NCBI RefSeq assembly: GCF_000344805.1
Contig: NC_020453.1
Coordinates: 8,200,166-8,264,165, forward strand
DNA: 64,000 bases
Direction of reading: 5' to 3'
DNA from: Bradyrhizobium oligotrophicum S58
GTDB taxonomy: Bacteria > Pseudomonadota > Alphaproteobacteria > Rhizobiales > Xanthobacteraceae
The position numbers and the translations under genes are program-made. Of the stretch, positions 32,295-41,876 are shown one piece after another (positions within the stretch are counted from its first letter, which is position 1; each line of letters opens with the position of its first letter). Under the pieces are notes generated by a model that searched no databases, was not told the DNA's origin, and was given only the letters and a program-made list of their open reading frames with translations.

Positions 32295-32855
32295 ATGTGT
32301 AACATGTTCGGACACTGGCTTGCCGCCGTGCAGGCCTATGCGTCAGCCGACGACCCGCAGTCCGACATCGCGGCCAAGGTGGCGCTGGTCATCGTGTCAA
32401 ACCAGCCGTTCTATCCGCTCTATCTGCACGCGATCGCAGGCCCGGCCGCCTGGCCGGCCTGGCTGACCTTGCTCACGACACCGTTCTTCGCAGCCGTCCC
32501 GGCGCTGGCGCGCCGCAATCCATTCGCCGGCCGCGCCCTGATGGTCATGACCGGAACCGCGAACACCCTGTTCGGCGTCAAGCTGTTCGGTACGCATAGT
32601 GGTGTCGAGCTGTTCCTCATTCCGTGCGCCCTGCTCGGTGCCCTGCTATTCCGTCCCGACGAGCGCATTCGGTCGCTGCCGCTGCTGACGTTGCCGATCA
32701 TGTCCTATCTGCTGATCGATTCCCGTCTCGGCACCGCCGTGATGAAAGTAGCCGATACCGACTACACCTCGCTGATCGCGATCAATGCGACCAGCGCCGG
32801 CGCCGTGACGGTCTTGATCGGGATGCTCGCTGCAGCACGCATGATGACGAGGTGA
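32295..32855 (+). CDS. Multi-pass membrane protein of unknown function
   Basis: A 186-residue protein with about five to six hydrophobic helices: WPAWLTLLTTPFFAAVPALA, LFLIPCALLGALLF, LPLLTLPIMSYLLI, and a C-terminal INATSAGAVTVLIGMLAAAR. No catalytic motif is seen. It lies 80 bases after the hybrid kinase on the same strand and might be co-transcribed. It looks like a conserved hypothetical protein of the genus. I do not recognise a named family. Confidence 0.65.
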   Translation: MCNMFGHWLAAVQAYASADDPQSDIAAKVALVIVSNQPFYPLYLHAIAGPAAWPAWLTLLTTPFFAAVPALARRNPFAGRALMVMTGTANTLFGVKLFGTHSGVELFLIPCALLGALLFRPDERIRSLPLLTLPIMSYLLIDSRLGTAVMKVADTDYTSLIAINATSAGAVTVLIGMLAAARMMTR

Positions 32856-32951
32856 CCTGCGCACGCCGCGATGGCCGCGATGGCCCCCGAGTGCGAACCA
32901 GATCCGCTCCGTATCGCGCAGGACTTGATGCCGCGCAGGACTTGCTCTCGC

Positions 32952-34325
32952 TCAGGACTTGGACGCCCAGATCGGCTCCGGCGCAGCGCCGCTACGGCAG
33001 CGGCGCCACATCTGGTCATAGAGGTCCTGCAGAGATCGGGCATAGCCGGCCGCGTCGAACAGCGGGGTGACCGGCCGGTTGCGCCGAAGCCTGGCCTTGG
33101 CGGCCTGCAGCATGTGCGGCTCGGCGGCGAGCGTCAGCGCAACCGCGACATAGTCGGCCTCATCGGCGGCAATGAGCTCGGGAAGTCCCACCGCGTGCAG
33201 CAGGCTGCCGGCAACCCGGGAAGCAAACGTATCTCCGGCGCAGGTGACGATCGGCACGCCGGCCCAGAGCGCGTCGCTCGCCGTGGTGTGAGCGCCATAG
33301 GGCGCCGTGTCGAGCACGAGATCGGCGAGCTGCAGCCGCCGCAGGTGCTCGCTCTGCTTCATCTCGGGCGCGAACACCAGGCGACCTGGCGCCACGCCTC
33401 GCCGTAGCGCCTCGCCGCGCAGATTGCCCTCGGCCTGATCGGACGCCAGCAGCCACAACACGCTGTCCGGCGTTGCGTCGAGCAGGCGGCACCACAGGTC
33501 GAACACCGTGGGCGTCAGCTTGTAGGCCTGATTGAAGCAGCAGAAGACGAAGCCCGCTTCCGGCAGGCCCACCTCGGCGCGGGTCGGCGGCGGGCCGAGC
33601 GCTGTTCGGCCATGCGGCTGGTACGAATGCGGCATGTAGGCGAAGCTCTCGGAATAATCGGCAGCAGTCGCCAGCGGCGTCACGAAGGGATCGGTGATGA
33701 TGTAGTCGCAGATATCGCCGCCGAGCGTTCCGGGATAGCCGAGGAAGTTCACCTGAACCGGCGCCGGATGCAGCATCAGGATTCCGGTCCGGGCGCCGCG
33801 CGTGTAGCCTTTGAGATCGACCAGAATATCGATCTGCGCGGCATGCACCGCGGTGGCCGCAGCGCTATCGCCCAACGCGGCGACGTCGTGGAAGGCGTGG
33901 AAGGCGGCGTTGAGCCGCCGACGCATCGCCCCCTGATCATCGGCGCCGAACGAGAAGGCGTGCAGCTCACATCGCTCCCGGTCATGCGCCTCGAGCGCCT
34001 CGATCAGCAGATGGGCGGTCGCATGGTCGTGAAAGTCGTTTGAAAGGTATCCGACACGAAGCTTGTCGCGGATCGTCAGGTCGAAGCGAAAATCCAACCG
34101 CGTCCGCTCCGCGCTGCTCGCCGCGATACGGTCACGGGTCCACAGCTCCGAGCAGATCCGATGCTGGCCGGCACTCATGCCGGGCACCGAGAGCAGCAGG
34201 AATGGCGGAATCTGTCCGGATTGCGCCTGCGCCAGCGAAAGACGGGCATCAAGCGACGACTGGGCGAAGTCGTCCCAGGCACACATGCTGCGGTCGCGCC
34301 CGAGCGATCTCATCGCGTCCTTCAT
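32952..34325 (-). CDS. O-GlcNAc-transferase-like (SPINDLY/GT41) catalytic domain without TPRs
   Basis: A 457-residue protein matching the catalytic region of bacterial SPINDLY/OGT-like glycosyltransferases. It contains KLRVGYLSNDFHDHATAHLL, then QIDILVDLKGYTRGARTGIL, HPAPVQVNFLGYPGTLGGDI, FVFCCFNQAYKLTP, LVLDTAPYGAHTTASDALWA and GVPIVTCAGDTFASRVAGSL. The last two are the UDP-sugar pocket. Usual family members carry a long N-terminal TPR array; here only about 80 residues precede the catalytic part and they are not obviously TPRs. It may be a trimmed protein or rely on a partner for substrate binding. The start is uncertain, with a second Met at about codon 5. Confidence 0.87.
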   Translation of the reverse strand: MKDAMRSLGRDRSMCAWDDFAQSSLDARLSLAQAQSGQIPPFLLLSVPGMSAGQHRICSELWTRDRIAASSAERTRLDFRFDLTIRDKLRVGYLSNDFHDHATAHLLIEALEAHDRERCELHAFSFGADDQGAMRRRLNAAFHAFHDVAALGDSAAATAVHAAQIDILVDLKGYTRGARTGILMLHPAPVQVNFLGYPGTLGGDICDYIITDPFVTPLATAADYSESFAYMPHSYQPHGRTALGPPPTRAEVGLPEAGFVFCCFNQAYKLTPTVFDLWCRLLDATPDSVLWLLASDQAEGNLRGEALRRGVAPGRLVFAPEMKQSEHLRRLQLADLVLDTAPYGAHTTASDALWAGVPIVTCAGDTFASRVAGSLLHAVGLPELIAADEADYVAVALTLAAEPHMLQAAKARLRRNRPVTPLFDAAGYARSLQDLYDQMWRRCRSGAAPEPIWASKS

Positions 34326-35065
34326 CGCCGATGCCGGCGCACATCAGCCTGAGCAAGTCCCGCGCCAATATGAGCCATCCGCGCGCGGGAACGCCCGAGC
34401 AGCTGACACCGCTATCGTCCGGCCGAGTCCGAGCAATGCGGTCGCCCAGGCGCAAGTTGAGTCGCCCGTCGGGCAGGTTGATGCGCCGTTATCACCCGGT
34501 CCGCTGTCGTCAGCAGCGAAGGATCGGATGCGCCGAAACGCTGATTTCAGGCGCTGATTCAACGCGATGACCTCTGTCCAGATCGCCGCGCAAAAATATT
34601 CCGCTTTCGTTTTTTCGTAATTTGATGTCTGATGCGCCCATACCGCCTCGGGCAGAGGACGTATCGCGGTCGTCACGACACGCGAGGCGGGGAGCGATGG
34701 CCGCGACGAATCGCAGCGTTTCCTTCGGGGGATGCCGACGAACGATCCGTTGCGGACGGTGAAATCGTGTGGTCCTGACACCCCGATGCTGGTGTCCCGC
34801 GCAACGCGCAAGCGTTGTCGCGAACACGGTGGCCAGAAAGCCCGGTGCACCGAGGAGATCACGTATAAGCCGTAGCCCATCGCGCAGGGGAGGCCGGGTG
34901 TTTCGGCCAGACCTGTGGTTCCTGCCACCTGCATTTTTTTCGCAGGCGGGCCACGGGCGCGGCCAGCGCCCGGCCTTCCCTGCCCCTCTCTTCGTGGAGG
35001 GGCCGACGCCAGCACAACCCGGGTGCCGATTGCATCGCGGGACTGAGACGATTTTGAGCTACGAA
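34326..35065. other. 740-base stretch without a convincing gene
   Basis: Several frames stay open here, as is usual in such GC-rich DNA, but none shows protein-like composition or a ribosome-binding site. A short hairpin CCCCTC-GAGGGG with a loop of eight occurs near 34983-35002, and a T-run followed by GC-rich DNA near 34934. The longest frame (minus strand, through 34344-35408) covers the start of the neighbouring small gene and has an arginine/glycine/proline-rich, non-family sequence. I see nothing else to annotate. Confidence 0.5.
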
Positions 35066-35323
35066 CTAAGCGGCGGCCATTTGCCAAGGTGATGGCGTGT
35101 AGGAGGGCGAATGATGATTCATGTTCGCCGGGGCTTGCGATGGCGCATGACGGGCGACGAAATAAGCCTCGAGCTCGGCGACAGCCCGGCTTTCCCATTC
35201 CGCCGCCTGAGTCAGCAGCGAGTCGCGTTGATGCGGACGGAACGCCGCAGTCTGGCGGTACAAGGAGGCGATGGTGCGGTAGCGCCGCACGTTTTCCAGA
35301 ACCGCTTCCCCATTCATGCTCAT
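35066..35323 (-). CDS. Small conserved Bradyrhizobium-type protein
   Basis: An 85-residue protein. The segment TAAFRPHQRDSLLTQAAEWE, followed by SRAVAELEAYFVARH, is a pattern I know from many short Bradyrhizobium hypothetical proteins, so the frame is likely real. The chosen ATG has GGGGAG upstream. It is predicted to be cytoplasmic and helical, with a disordered Pro/Ser-rich tail. Function is unknown. It lies alone between a glycosyltransferase-like gene and an exporter operon. Confidence 0.7.
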   Translation of the reverse strand: MSMNGEAVLENVRRYRTIASLYRQTAAFRPHQRDSLLTQAAEWESRAVAELEAYFVARHAPSQAPANMNHHSPSYTPSPWQMAAA

Positions 35324-35551
35324 GGTTGCTCTCCCCACCTTCCGTCCCCCTCAGGACGTGCCGAAGGTGCACCACCACGATTTTCCAAATCGTTATCGGC
35401 GCTGGCACGCGCGAGGCATGGTTGGAGAAGCGTTGCCGCGTTGCCGGGCCGGAAAGGATCGTTGGAGGGGTCGTTCACCGTTGCGTGCAGGTCGGACATT
35501 AAGACGCTGGAAACCCTGTCGAGGGCACCGCCGTGTGGCGTGTCTTTCCTG

Positions 35552-36682
35552 TCACGCTCCGGCCGTCGCGATCGCCGCACGGAAGCGACGCAAGGTCAGC
35601 GCCAGGACCAGCGCCCCGATGGCGGCGACCGCCAGGAACTGCGGCCAGACGACGTCGAAGCCGGCACCCCGATAGAGTATGGACTGGGCGAAGGACACGA
35701 AGTGCGTCGACGGCGAGGCCTTCATGATGGTCGCGAGCCACACCGGCTGGCTTTCGACGGGGGTCATCCCGCCCGACAGCATGTTGATCGGCACCGCGAC
35801 CAGAATGTAGAGCAGGCCGAGTTGCGGCATCGATCGCGCGATGGTGCCGAGAAACAGCCCGACGGCGGTGGCGAAGAACAGATAAAGCACGGTGCCGCCG
35901 AGGAACAGCGGGATCGAGCCCATGATCGGCACCTGGAGATACCATCGCACGACCAGGTAAAGCGCGATGGCCACGGCGACCGCGATGACCAGCGCATTGG
36001 CCCAGATCTTCGACATCGCGATCTCGAACGGCGACAACGGCATCACCAACAGATGATCCATGGTGCCGTGCTCGCGCTCGCGCACCAGCGCCGCGCCGGC
36101 CAGGATGATCGCAAGCATGGTGACGCTGTTGATGATGCCCATCACGCCCTCGAACCAGGCCGTGGTCACGTTGGGGTTGAACGCGATGCGCGTCACCAGA
36201 TTGACCGGGGCCGGCGTCGACGTTTCGGCGCGCGCAACGAACCAGGCGACCTCGGTGTTGATGATCTGCAGCGCATAGCCGGAGCCGATGCCGGCCTGGA
36301 TCATCGCGGTGGCATCGACGTTCACTTGCACCGAGGGCTTGCGCCCGGCCAGCACGTCGCGCTGGAAGTTCGGCGGGATGTCGAGCACGAAGGTGAAGCG
36401 GCCACTGTTCATCAGCGGCTCGATCTGGCCCTGGCTGATGTAAACCGGCGACTGAAAATAGGGCAGCTGGAAGGCGCGCGTGATCCGGCGCGACAGCTCG
36501 GAATTGTCCTCATCGACCACGGCGATCGAGGCGCGGTGCAGCTCCTGCGAGCTGCTCTGCGCCTGGCTGATCACCGCCACCGTGAACGAATAGATCACCA
36601 GCCCGATCAGCACGAGATCGCCGAACAGGCTGCGCAGCTCCTTGGTGCCGAGCCAGAAGATGTTGGAGAGCGAGCGCATCAT
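35552..36682 (-). CDS. ABC-2 family transporter permease (YhhJ-like)
   Basis: A 376-residue membrane protein. One N-terminal helix (DLVLIGLVIYSFTVAVISQA) and a large extracytoplasmic domain (SIAVVDEDNSELSRRITRAF) are followed by about five C-terminal helices, as in the ABC-2 permeases YhhJ/YbhS. LVREREHGTMDHLLVMPLSP is the family's conserved coupling helix. It is three bases after the RbbA-like gene and completes an MFP-ATPase/permease-permease exporter. The substrate is unknown, with drugs or hydrophobic compounds typical. Confidence 0.9.
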   Translation of the reverse strand: MMRSLSNIFWLGTKELRSLFGDLVLIGLVIYSFTVAVISQAQSSSQELHRASIAVVDEDNSELSRRITRAFQLPYFQSPVYISQGQIEPLMNSGRFTFVLDIPPNFQRDVLAGRKPSVQVNVDATAMIQAGIGSGYALQIINTEVAWFVARAETSTPAPVNLVTRIAFNPNVTTAWFEGVMGIINSVTMLAIILAGAALVREREHGTMDHLLVMPLSPFEIAMSKIWANALVIAVAVAIALYLVVRWYLQVPIMGSIPLFLGGTVLYLFFATAVGLFLGTIARSMPQLGLLYILVAVPINMLSGGMTPVESQPVWLATIMKASPSTHFVSFAQSILYRGAGFDVVWPQFLAVAAIGALVLALTLRRFRAAIATAGA

Positions 36683-36685
36683 GAC

Positions 36686-39433
36686 TCACGTCTCCTGCTT
36701 CGGCAGCATTGCGAGACTGAGCCCGGTGAGGACGGGAATGAAGATCAGCAGGATCAGAATGTCGGCGCCGACGTCCGCAAAGCCCAGTCCCTTGGTGAAG
36801 GTGCCGACGGTGATCGGGCGGTAGTAGGTCATGGGGAAGCCCATGCCGAGCAACCGGGCGACGCCGGACAGCGACGACACCGGAACCAGCATGCCGGAGA
36901 ACTGCGTGGCGGGCAGCACGGTGAGGATCGCCGTGCCGAACAGCGCCGCGATCTGGGTCCGGCAGAAGGTCGAGATCAGCATGCCGAAGCCCGTCGTCGT
37001 GAAGACGTAGACGAAGGTACCGACCAGCAACGGCAGGAAGGCGCCCTTCAGCGGCACGCGGAACAGCACCAGTGCCATCACGTACATCAGCACGAAGTTC
37101 ACCAGCGCGACCGCGATGTAGGGCAGCTGCTTGCCGAGCAGGAATTCGAGCCGCGTCACCGGCGTAACATAGAGGTTGGTGATCGAGCCGAGCTCCTTTT
37201 CCCGGACCACCGCGAGCGCCATCAGGATCGCCGGAAACAGCGCCAGCAGCAGCGCGATGGTGCTCGGCGCCATCGCATAGATGCTGTCGAAGGCTTGGTT
37301 GTACTTGAAGCGGATCTCGACATTGACGGGCGAGGCCGCCATCGGCCGCGTCGTCTTGACGGCGGGGTCGGAGAGATAGAGCTGATGCGTGCCTTCGAGA
37401 TAGCCGCGGATGGTCTCGGCGCGGAACGGCATCGCGCCGTCGATCCAGGCCGACACGAAGGCCGGCCGGCCGCGCTTGATGTCGACGCCGAAGTTCGGCG
37501 GGATCTCGATCGAGGCCTTGATGTCGCCGCTCTTCATGCGCCGTTCCAGCTCGGCATAGTCGGCGAGCGCGGGCTTCTCGACGAAGTAGCGCGAGCCTCT
37601 GAGCTCCGCGAGATAGGCGCGGCTCTCGGGCGACTGGTCGCGATCGAGCGCGGCGAAGGTCAGGTTGTTGACATCGGTCGAGATGCCGAAGCCGATCACG
37701 ATCATCAGGAACGCCGTTCCGAACAGCGCGAACATCAGCCGGATCGGATCACGGATCAGCTCGAGGCCCTCGCGGATCGTATAGGCCAGCAGCCGCCGCA
37801 GGCTGAAAGCGGCGTCGTGTCGACGATCGACCGATCGTTCGGCGGGATGCGGATCAGACTTCGCCTGCGTCAGCGTGACCGGCGGATCGGCAACGCCGGC
37901 ATCCTGCTCCAGGAACGCGATGAAGGCCTGCTCCAGCGTCTGCGCATCCTTGGCCCTGATCAGACCGTCCGGCGTGTCGGTCGCCAGCACGCGCCCCTCA
38001 TGCATCAGCGACAGCCGGTCGCAGCGCGCGGCCTCGTTCATGAAATGCGTGGAGACGAAGATCGTCATGTCATCCTGTCGCGACAATTCGATCAGCAGCC
38101 GCCAGAACTGGTTGCGGGCGACCGGATCGACGCCCGATGTCGGCTCGTCCAGGATCAGAAGATCCGGCTTGTGGACGATCGCCACCGCGAGCGACAGGCG
38201 CTGGCGAATGCCGAGCGGCAGATCAGCGGCGAGACCGTCGACATGCTCGGTCAGATCACAGCGGTCGATCAGCTCCGCAATCCGCTTCCCGGCCGTGTCG
38301 AACGGCAGGTGGAACAGCCGCGCATGCAGCACGAGGTTCTGCCGCACCGTGAGCTCGCCATACAGCGAGAACGCCTGCGACATGTAGCCGACACGGCTGC
38401 GCGACTCGTGATTGCCGGCCTCCATGGAGCGGCCGAAGATCAGCGCCTCGCCTTCGCTCGGCTGCAGCAGCCCGGTCAGCATCTTCATCGTCGTGGTCTT
38501 GCCGCAACCGTTGGAGCCGACGAAGCCGAAGATCTCGCCCTTGCGGATCTGGAAATTGACGCCGTCGACCGCGGTGAAGTCGCCGAAGCGGCAGGTCAGG
38601 TCATCAGCGACGATGACGGTCTGATGGCTACCGTCGAGTTCGGCTTTGACCGGCATCTCGACGCTGCGCGGGTCCGGCTGCTCGGGCAGCAGCGCAACGA
38701 AGGCACCTTCGATATCGGGGGCGGCCGTCTGCCGCTTCAACTCCGCCGGCGTACCGGTCGCGAGGATGCGACCGTCGTTCATCGCGATCAGCCAATCGAA
38801 GCGCTCGGCCTCCTCCATATAGGCGGTGGCGACGATGACGCTCATGCCGCTGGCGCTGCGCGCGCGCAGCCGGTCGATCAGGTCCCAGAACTGGCGCCGC
38901 GACAGCGGGTCGACGCCCGTGGTCGGCTCGTCGAGGATCAGGAAGTCGGGATCGTGGATCAGCGAGCAGCACAGGCCAAGCTTCTGCTTCATGCCGCCGG
39001 AGAGCTTCCTTGCCGGGCGATCGGCGAAGTCGGACAGCGTCGTTGCGTCCATCAGCTCGGCAATGCGCCACTCGCGCTCGGCGCGAGACTGGCCGAACAG
39101 GCGCCCGAAGAAGGCGATGTTCTCGCGCACGCTGAGGTCGGGATAGAGATTCCGGCCGAGGCCCTGCGGCATGTAGGCGATGCGCGGACAGACCTGCTCA
39201 CGCGCGCGGCGGTCGGCCATGTCGGCGTCGAGCACGGTCACCTGCCCGTCCTGGACCGCACGTGCACCGGCCAGGATCGACAGCAGCGACGACTTTCCGA
39301 CGCCGTCGGGCCCGATCAAGCCGACCACGCATCCGGACGGAATCTCGATCGAGACGTCGTCGAGCGCGGTGACGGCACGATAATGTTGGGACAGGTGCCT
39401 CACGACCGCGACCGGAGGCGCTGATGTGCTCAT
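36686..39433 (-). CDS. RbbA-like fusion of two ABC ATPases and an ABC-2 permease
   Basis: A 915-residue protein, the normal size for the RbbA/YhiH group. The first ATPase (about residues 1-235) has GPDGVGKSSL, LSGGMKQKLG and LILDEPTTGVDP. The second (about 275-495) has GSNGCGKTTT, the degenerate signature LPLGIRQRLS and LILDEPTSGVDP. The C-terminal permease (about 540-910) has one helix, an extracytoplasmic domain and five further helices, with VVREKELGSITNLYVTPVTR as coupling helix. RbbA in E. coli is linked to ribosomes, but in this operon with a membrane fusion protein and a second permease it is better read as a tripartite exporter subunit. The ATG overlaps the MFP stop by four bases. Confidence 0.9.
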   Translation of the reverse strand: MSTSAPPVAVVRHLSQHYRAVTALDDVSIEIPSGCVVGLIGPDGVGKSSLLSILAGARAVQDGQVTVLDADMADRRAREQVCPRIAYMPQGLGRNLYPDLSVRENIAFFGRLFGQSRAEREWRIAELMDATTLSDFADRPARKLSGGMKQKLGLCCSLIHDPDFLILDEPTTGVDPLSRRQFWDLIDRLRARSASGMSVIVATAYMEEAERFDWLIAMNDGRILATGTPAELKRQTAAPDIEGAFVALLPEQPDPRSVEMPVKAELDGSHQTVIVADDLTCRFGDFTAVDGVNFQIRKGEIFGFVGSNGCGKTTTMKMLTGLLQPSEGEALIFGRSMEAGNHESRSRVGYMSQAFSLYGELTVRQNLVLHARLFHLPFDTAGKRIAELIDRCDLTEHVDGLAADLPLGIRQRLSLAVAIVHKPDLLILDEPTSGVDPVARNQFWRLLIELSRQDDMTIFVSTHFMNEAARCDRLSLMHEGRVLATDTPDGLIRAKDAQTLEQAFIAFLEQDAGVADPPVTLTQAKSDPHPAERSVDRRHDAAFSLRRLLAYTIREGLELIRDPIRLMFALFGTAFLMIVIGFGISTDVNNLTFAALDRDQSPESRAYLAELRGSRYFVEKPALADYAELERRMKSGDIKASIEIPPNFGVDIKRGRPAFVSAWIDGAMPFRAETIRGYLEGTHQLYLSDPAVKTTRPMAASPVNVEIRFKYNQAFDSIYAMAPSTIALLLALFPAILMALAVVREKELGSITNLYVTPVTRLEFLLGKQLPYIAVALVNFVLMYVMALVLFRVPLKGAFLPLLVGTFVYVFTTTGFGMLISTFCRTQIAALFGTAILTVLPATQFSGMLVPVSSLSGVARLLGMGFPMTYYRPITVGTFTKGLGFADVGADILILLIFIPVLTGLSLAMLPKQET

Positions 39434-40530
39434 GGCGTCGCTTGCAGGCGCGCCGGCCAAGCTATGTCGGGATTCCACCTGACATAGGCGACGCCGGGCA
39501 ACCCGCTCCGCACGGCGTCGGCATGGGCGGCCAGCCTGTCCTGATCGACGCGCACGCGGATGCGGAACATCAGCTTGTCACGCTCGCTGCGGGTCTCCAC
39601 CGTCTTCGGCGTGAATTGCGCCTGGCTCGCCACGAACGACACCTTCGCCGGAATCGGACGATCAGGATAGGCATCGAGCACGATGCGGGCGTCACTGCCG
39701 ACCTTGATCTTGCCGACATCCTCGGTCGGCAGGAACACGTCCATGTAGACATAGCCGATGTCGAGCATGGTGAAGATCTTGCCGCCGGCGCCGACGACTT
39801 CGCCGACATTGGCGAGACGATATTGGATGCGGCCGGCCTTCGGCGCGATCAGCGAGTTGTCGGCGATCTGGACGGTGTACAGCGCGACGTCGTGACGAAC
39901 GGCTTCGAGCCCGCGCTCGGCTTCGGAAATCCGCGCCTGCGCGCCGGCAAGGCCGGCGGTCGCAGCGTCGAGCGCCTGCTGGCGCTGATCGGCCAATTCT
40001 CGCGTCGTCCAGCCGTTCTGCAGCAGGCTGCGCGTGCGCTCCATCTCCTGCTCGGCGAGCGTCTTCTGCGTCTGCAATTGCACGAGATTGGCGCGGGCCT
40101 GATCGACGACGTGCTGCGCCTGTTCGGCCTGGGCCTCCGCCTTCGACAGCGACTGCTGCAGCTCCTTGCTGTCCATCCGGGCGACGATCTGCCCGGCCTC
40201 GACCAGATCGCCGATATCGGCGCGCAGCTCGGCAACCCGACCGGCATATTTGGTCGCGATGTCGATCTCGTCGGCCTCGATGCGGCCGTTGCTGACGCTG
40301 ATGCCGGGCGGCAGCGGCGGATGCAGTCGCTGCCACCAGACATAGCCCCCGCCTCCGGCGCCACCGAGGGCGAGGACGAGCAGCACGAATGGCCACATCC
40401 TCCGCCTTGGCCGCGGCCCATGCGCCACGGGGACGGGCATCGCCGACGTGCGAACGAGGTCAGCGGGTTCGGCATGGACGTGCTGAACCGGCCGTTCGTC
40501 ACCGACGAGCTGAGTGTCCTGTGGGACCAT
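39430..40530 (-). CDS. HlyD-type membrane fusion protein of the exporter
   Basis: A 366-residue periplasmic adaptor. After a short cytoplasmic N-terminus comes one transmembrane helix (MWPFVLLVLALGGAGGGGYV). Then come the lipoyl half-motifs (GRIEADEIDIATKYAGRVAE; DNSLIAPKAGRIQYRLANVG), a long alpha-hairpin coiled coil (KAEAQAEQAQHVVDQARANL onward) and a beta-barrel domain (GYVYMDVFLPTEDVGKIKVG). It links the inner-membrane RbbA-like ATPase/permease to an outer-membrane channel encoded elsewhere. The chosen ATG begins MVPQDTQ; an earlier in-frame codon gives a cysteine-rich extension that looks unnatural. Confidence 0.88.
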   Translation of the reverse strand: MVPQDTQLVGDERPVQHVHAEPADLVRTSAMPVPVAHGPRPRRRMWPFVLLVLALGGAGGGGYVWWQRLHPPLPPGISVSNGRIEADEIDIATKYAGRVAELRADIGDLVEAGQIVARMDSKELQQSLSKAEAQAEQAQHVVDQARANLVQLQTQKTLAEQEMERTRSLLQNGWTTRELADQRQQALDAATAGLAGAQARISEAERGLEAVRHDVALYTVQIADNSLIAPKAGRIQYRLANVGEVVGAGGKIFTMLDIGYVYMDVFLPTEDVGKIKVGSDARIVLDAYPDRPIPAKVSFVASQAQFTPKTVETRSERDKLMFRIRVRVDQDRLAAHADAVRSGLPGVAYVRWNPDIAWPARLQATP

Positions 40531-40652
40531 TACGAAACGCCTTCTTCGCTGAAGCACGTGTCGTTTGCCACAGGCACACGAAATTCCGTTGATGCAGCTC
40601 AATTGGCGGCAGCTGCGCCGACCGGCCGTCCGCGACGCCGATCACGATTGGG

Positions 40653-40865
40653 TTACGGCGCGGAGTCGCAGGTCGCGATGGCATGAATCAGCAGCAAGCT
40701 GCCGAAAATGACGAACAGCGCAGATGCCTGAAATTCGCGCATCGACATCGCAAACAGCGCAAGCAGCCAATCGGCGGGCGCACCTGCAACGATCCCGAGA
40801 AGGACGATGGTTGCCGAGATGAAGATGCCGTCGAGGATCTTCAGTGCGATCATCTTGGATGTCAT
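40653..40865 (-). CDS. Small two-helix membrane protein
   Basis: A 70-residue protein with two hydrophobic helices (ILDGIFISATIVLLGIVAGA and ASALFVIFGSLLLIHAIATC). It begins 12 bases after the AraC regulator's stop and lies upstream of the exporter operon, on the same strand as both. Size and layout resemble small accessory membrane proteins, but no family is recognised. The start ATG is followed by a second Met at codon 5. Confidence 0.6.
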   Translation of the reverse strand: MTSKMIALKILDGIFISATIVLLGIVAGAPADWLLALFAMSMREFQASALFVIFGSLLLIHAIATCDSAP

Positions 40866-40877
40866 CGGCGGCTCCGT

Positions 40878-41876
40878 TCAGCACATCCGCCCGGACGACT
40901 CGCGGCCGATGCCGCGATCGCCTCGCACCTCGCGCGGTGTCAGCCCGTACTGACGGCGGAACGAGCGATTGAAGTGCGAGAGATCGCCGAAGCCGACATC
41001 ATAGGCGATGCTCGCGATCGCCAGCTGACCGTGGGCGGGATCGCACAGCATGCGATGCGCGTTCGCAAGCCGCACGCCGGACAGGAAGGCGGAAAAGGTG
41101 GTGCCATCCACCTCGAACAGGCGCTGCACGTAGCGCGGCGTCACGTTCAGCTTGCCCGCGAGCATCGCCACCGAGATATCGCTGCGCCGGCTGTTGGCGA
41201 TGAGGAAGGACTTGGCGAGCTTCAGGCGAGCGGCACGCAATCCTCGAGCCCGCATCGTCTCTGCCATATCGGCCGAGGGTCCGATCGCCAGCGCCAGCAG
41301 ATCCTGCACGTGGCGCACGGACAGATTGAGCAGCTGCGCGTCGATCGTCCCGCCACTGCTCATCAGCCAGCTCGCATAGTGGTCGAGCAGTTGCAGCGCG
41401 CCCTGGTTGGCGGCGATCGGCCGCATGACGGCGTCCGCCACGCTGACGTCAGCAGCCTCGATCATCACGCGCGGCACCAGCAGGGTGAACGAGTGGCCAT
41501 TGCTGACACGATGAAATGTGCCCGGGTCGGTGCCGCTCAGGATGATGGCCTCGCCTTCGCGCAGCTCGTGGCCCTGCCGGCCCTGCTCGACGAATGCGCT
41601 GCCTTCGCGATTGATCGCGAGGATCAGATTGTCGGTGCCGTCGGCGAGATGGGGGCCGGACCGCGAGATCCGCGCCGGCGTGGCCCACGCATCGAGCAGT
41701 TGCAGGCCCGGCAGCGTCAGCGCGCGATTGCGCGCCTTGAACGCCACGTCGGGGGCGGGCTCGAAATCGACGTGCAGCATCACTTGTCCATAATGCTCAC
41801 GCCAGAACGCCGCACGCTCCGGCTCCGGAATGTGGTCGGTCGAAAACTCGACGATGCGAGGATTGAGGTCTGACAT
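40878..41876 (-). CDS. AraC-family transcriptional regulator
   Basis: A 332-residue regulator with an AraC-binding-like N-terminal sensor domain (residues of about 20-200) and a C-terminal AraC HTH pair. The HTH part contains ISVAMLAGKLNVTPRYVQRL and LAIASIAYDVGFGDLSHFNR, then SFRRQYGLTPREVRG, the typical second-helix signature. The start MSDLNPRI is preferred to an upstream in-frame codon. It is encoded directly upstream of the small membrane protein and the exporter operon on the same strand, so it may control them. The ligand is unknown. Confidence 0.9.
   Translation of the reverse strand: MSDLNPRIVEFSTDHIPEPERAAFWREHYGQVMLHVDFEPAPDVAFKARNRALTLPGLQLLDAWATPARISRSGPHLADGTDNLILAINREGSAFVEQGRQGHELREGEAIILSGTDPGTFHRVSNGHSFTLLVPRVMIEAADVSVADAVMRPIAANQGALQLLDHYASWLMSSGGTIDAQLLNLSVRHVQDLLALAIGPSADMAETMRARGLRAARLKLAKSFLIANSRRSDISVAMLAGKLNVTPRYVQRLFEVDGTTFSAFLSGVRLANAHRMLCDPAHGQLAIASIAYDVGFGDLSHFNRSFRRQYGLTPREVRGDRGIGRESSGRMC

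Noticed and set aside
35111..39424. 1,437-codon open frame on the plus strand
   Set aside because: It is the antisense shadow of the exporter genes, which have clear ABC motifs on the minus strand. Its His/Gln/Arg/Asp-rich content is an artefact of codon bias.
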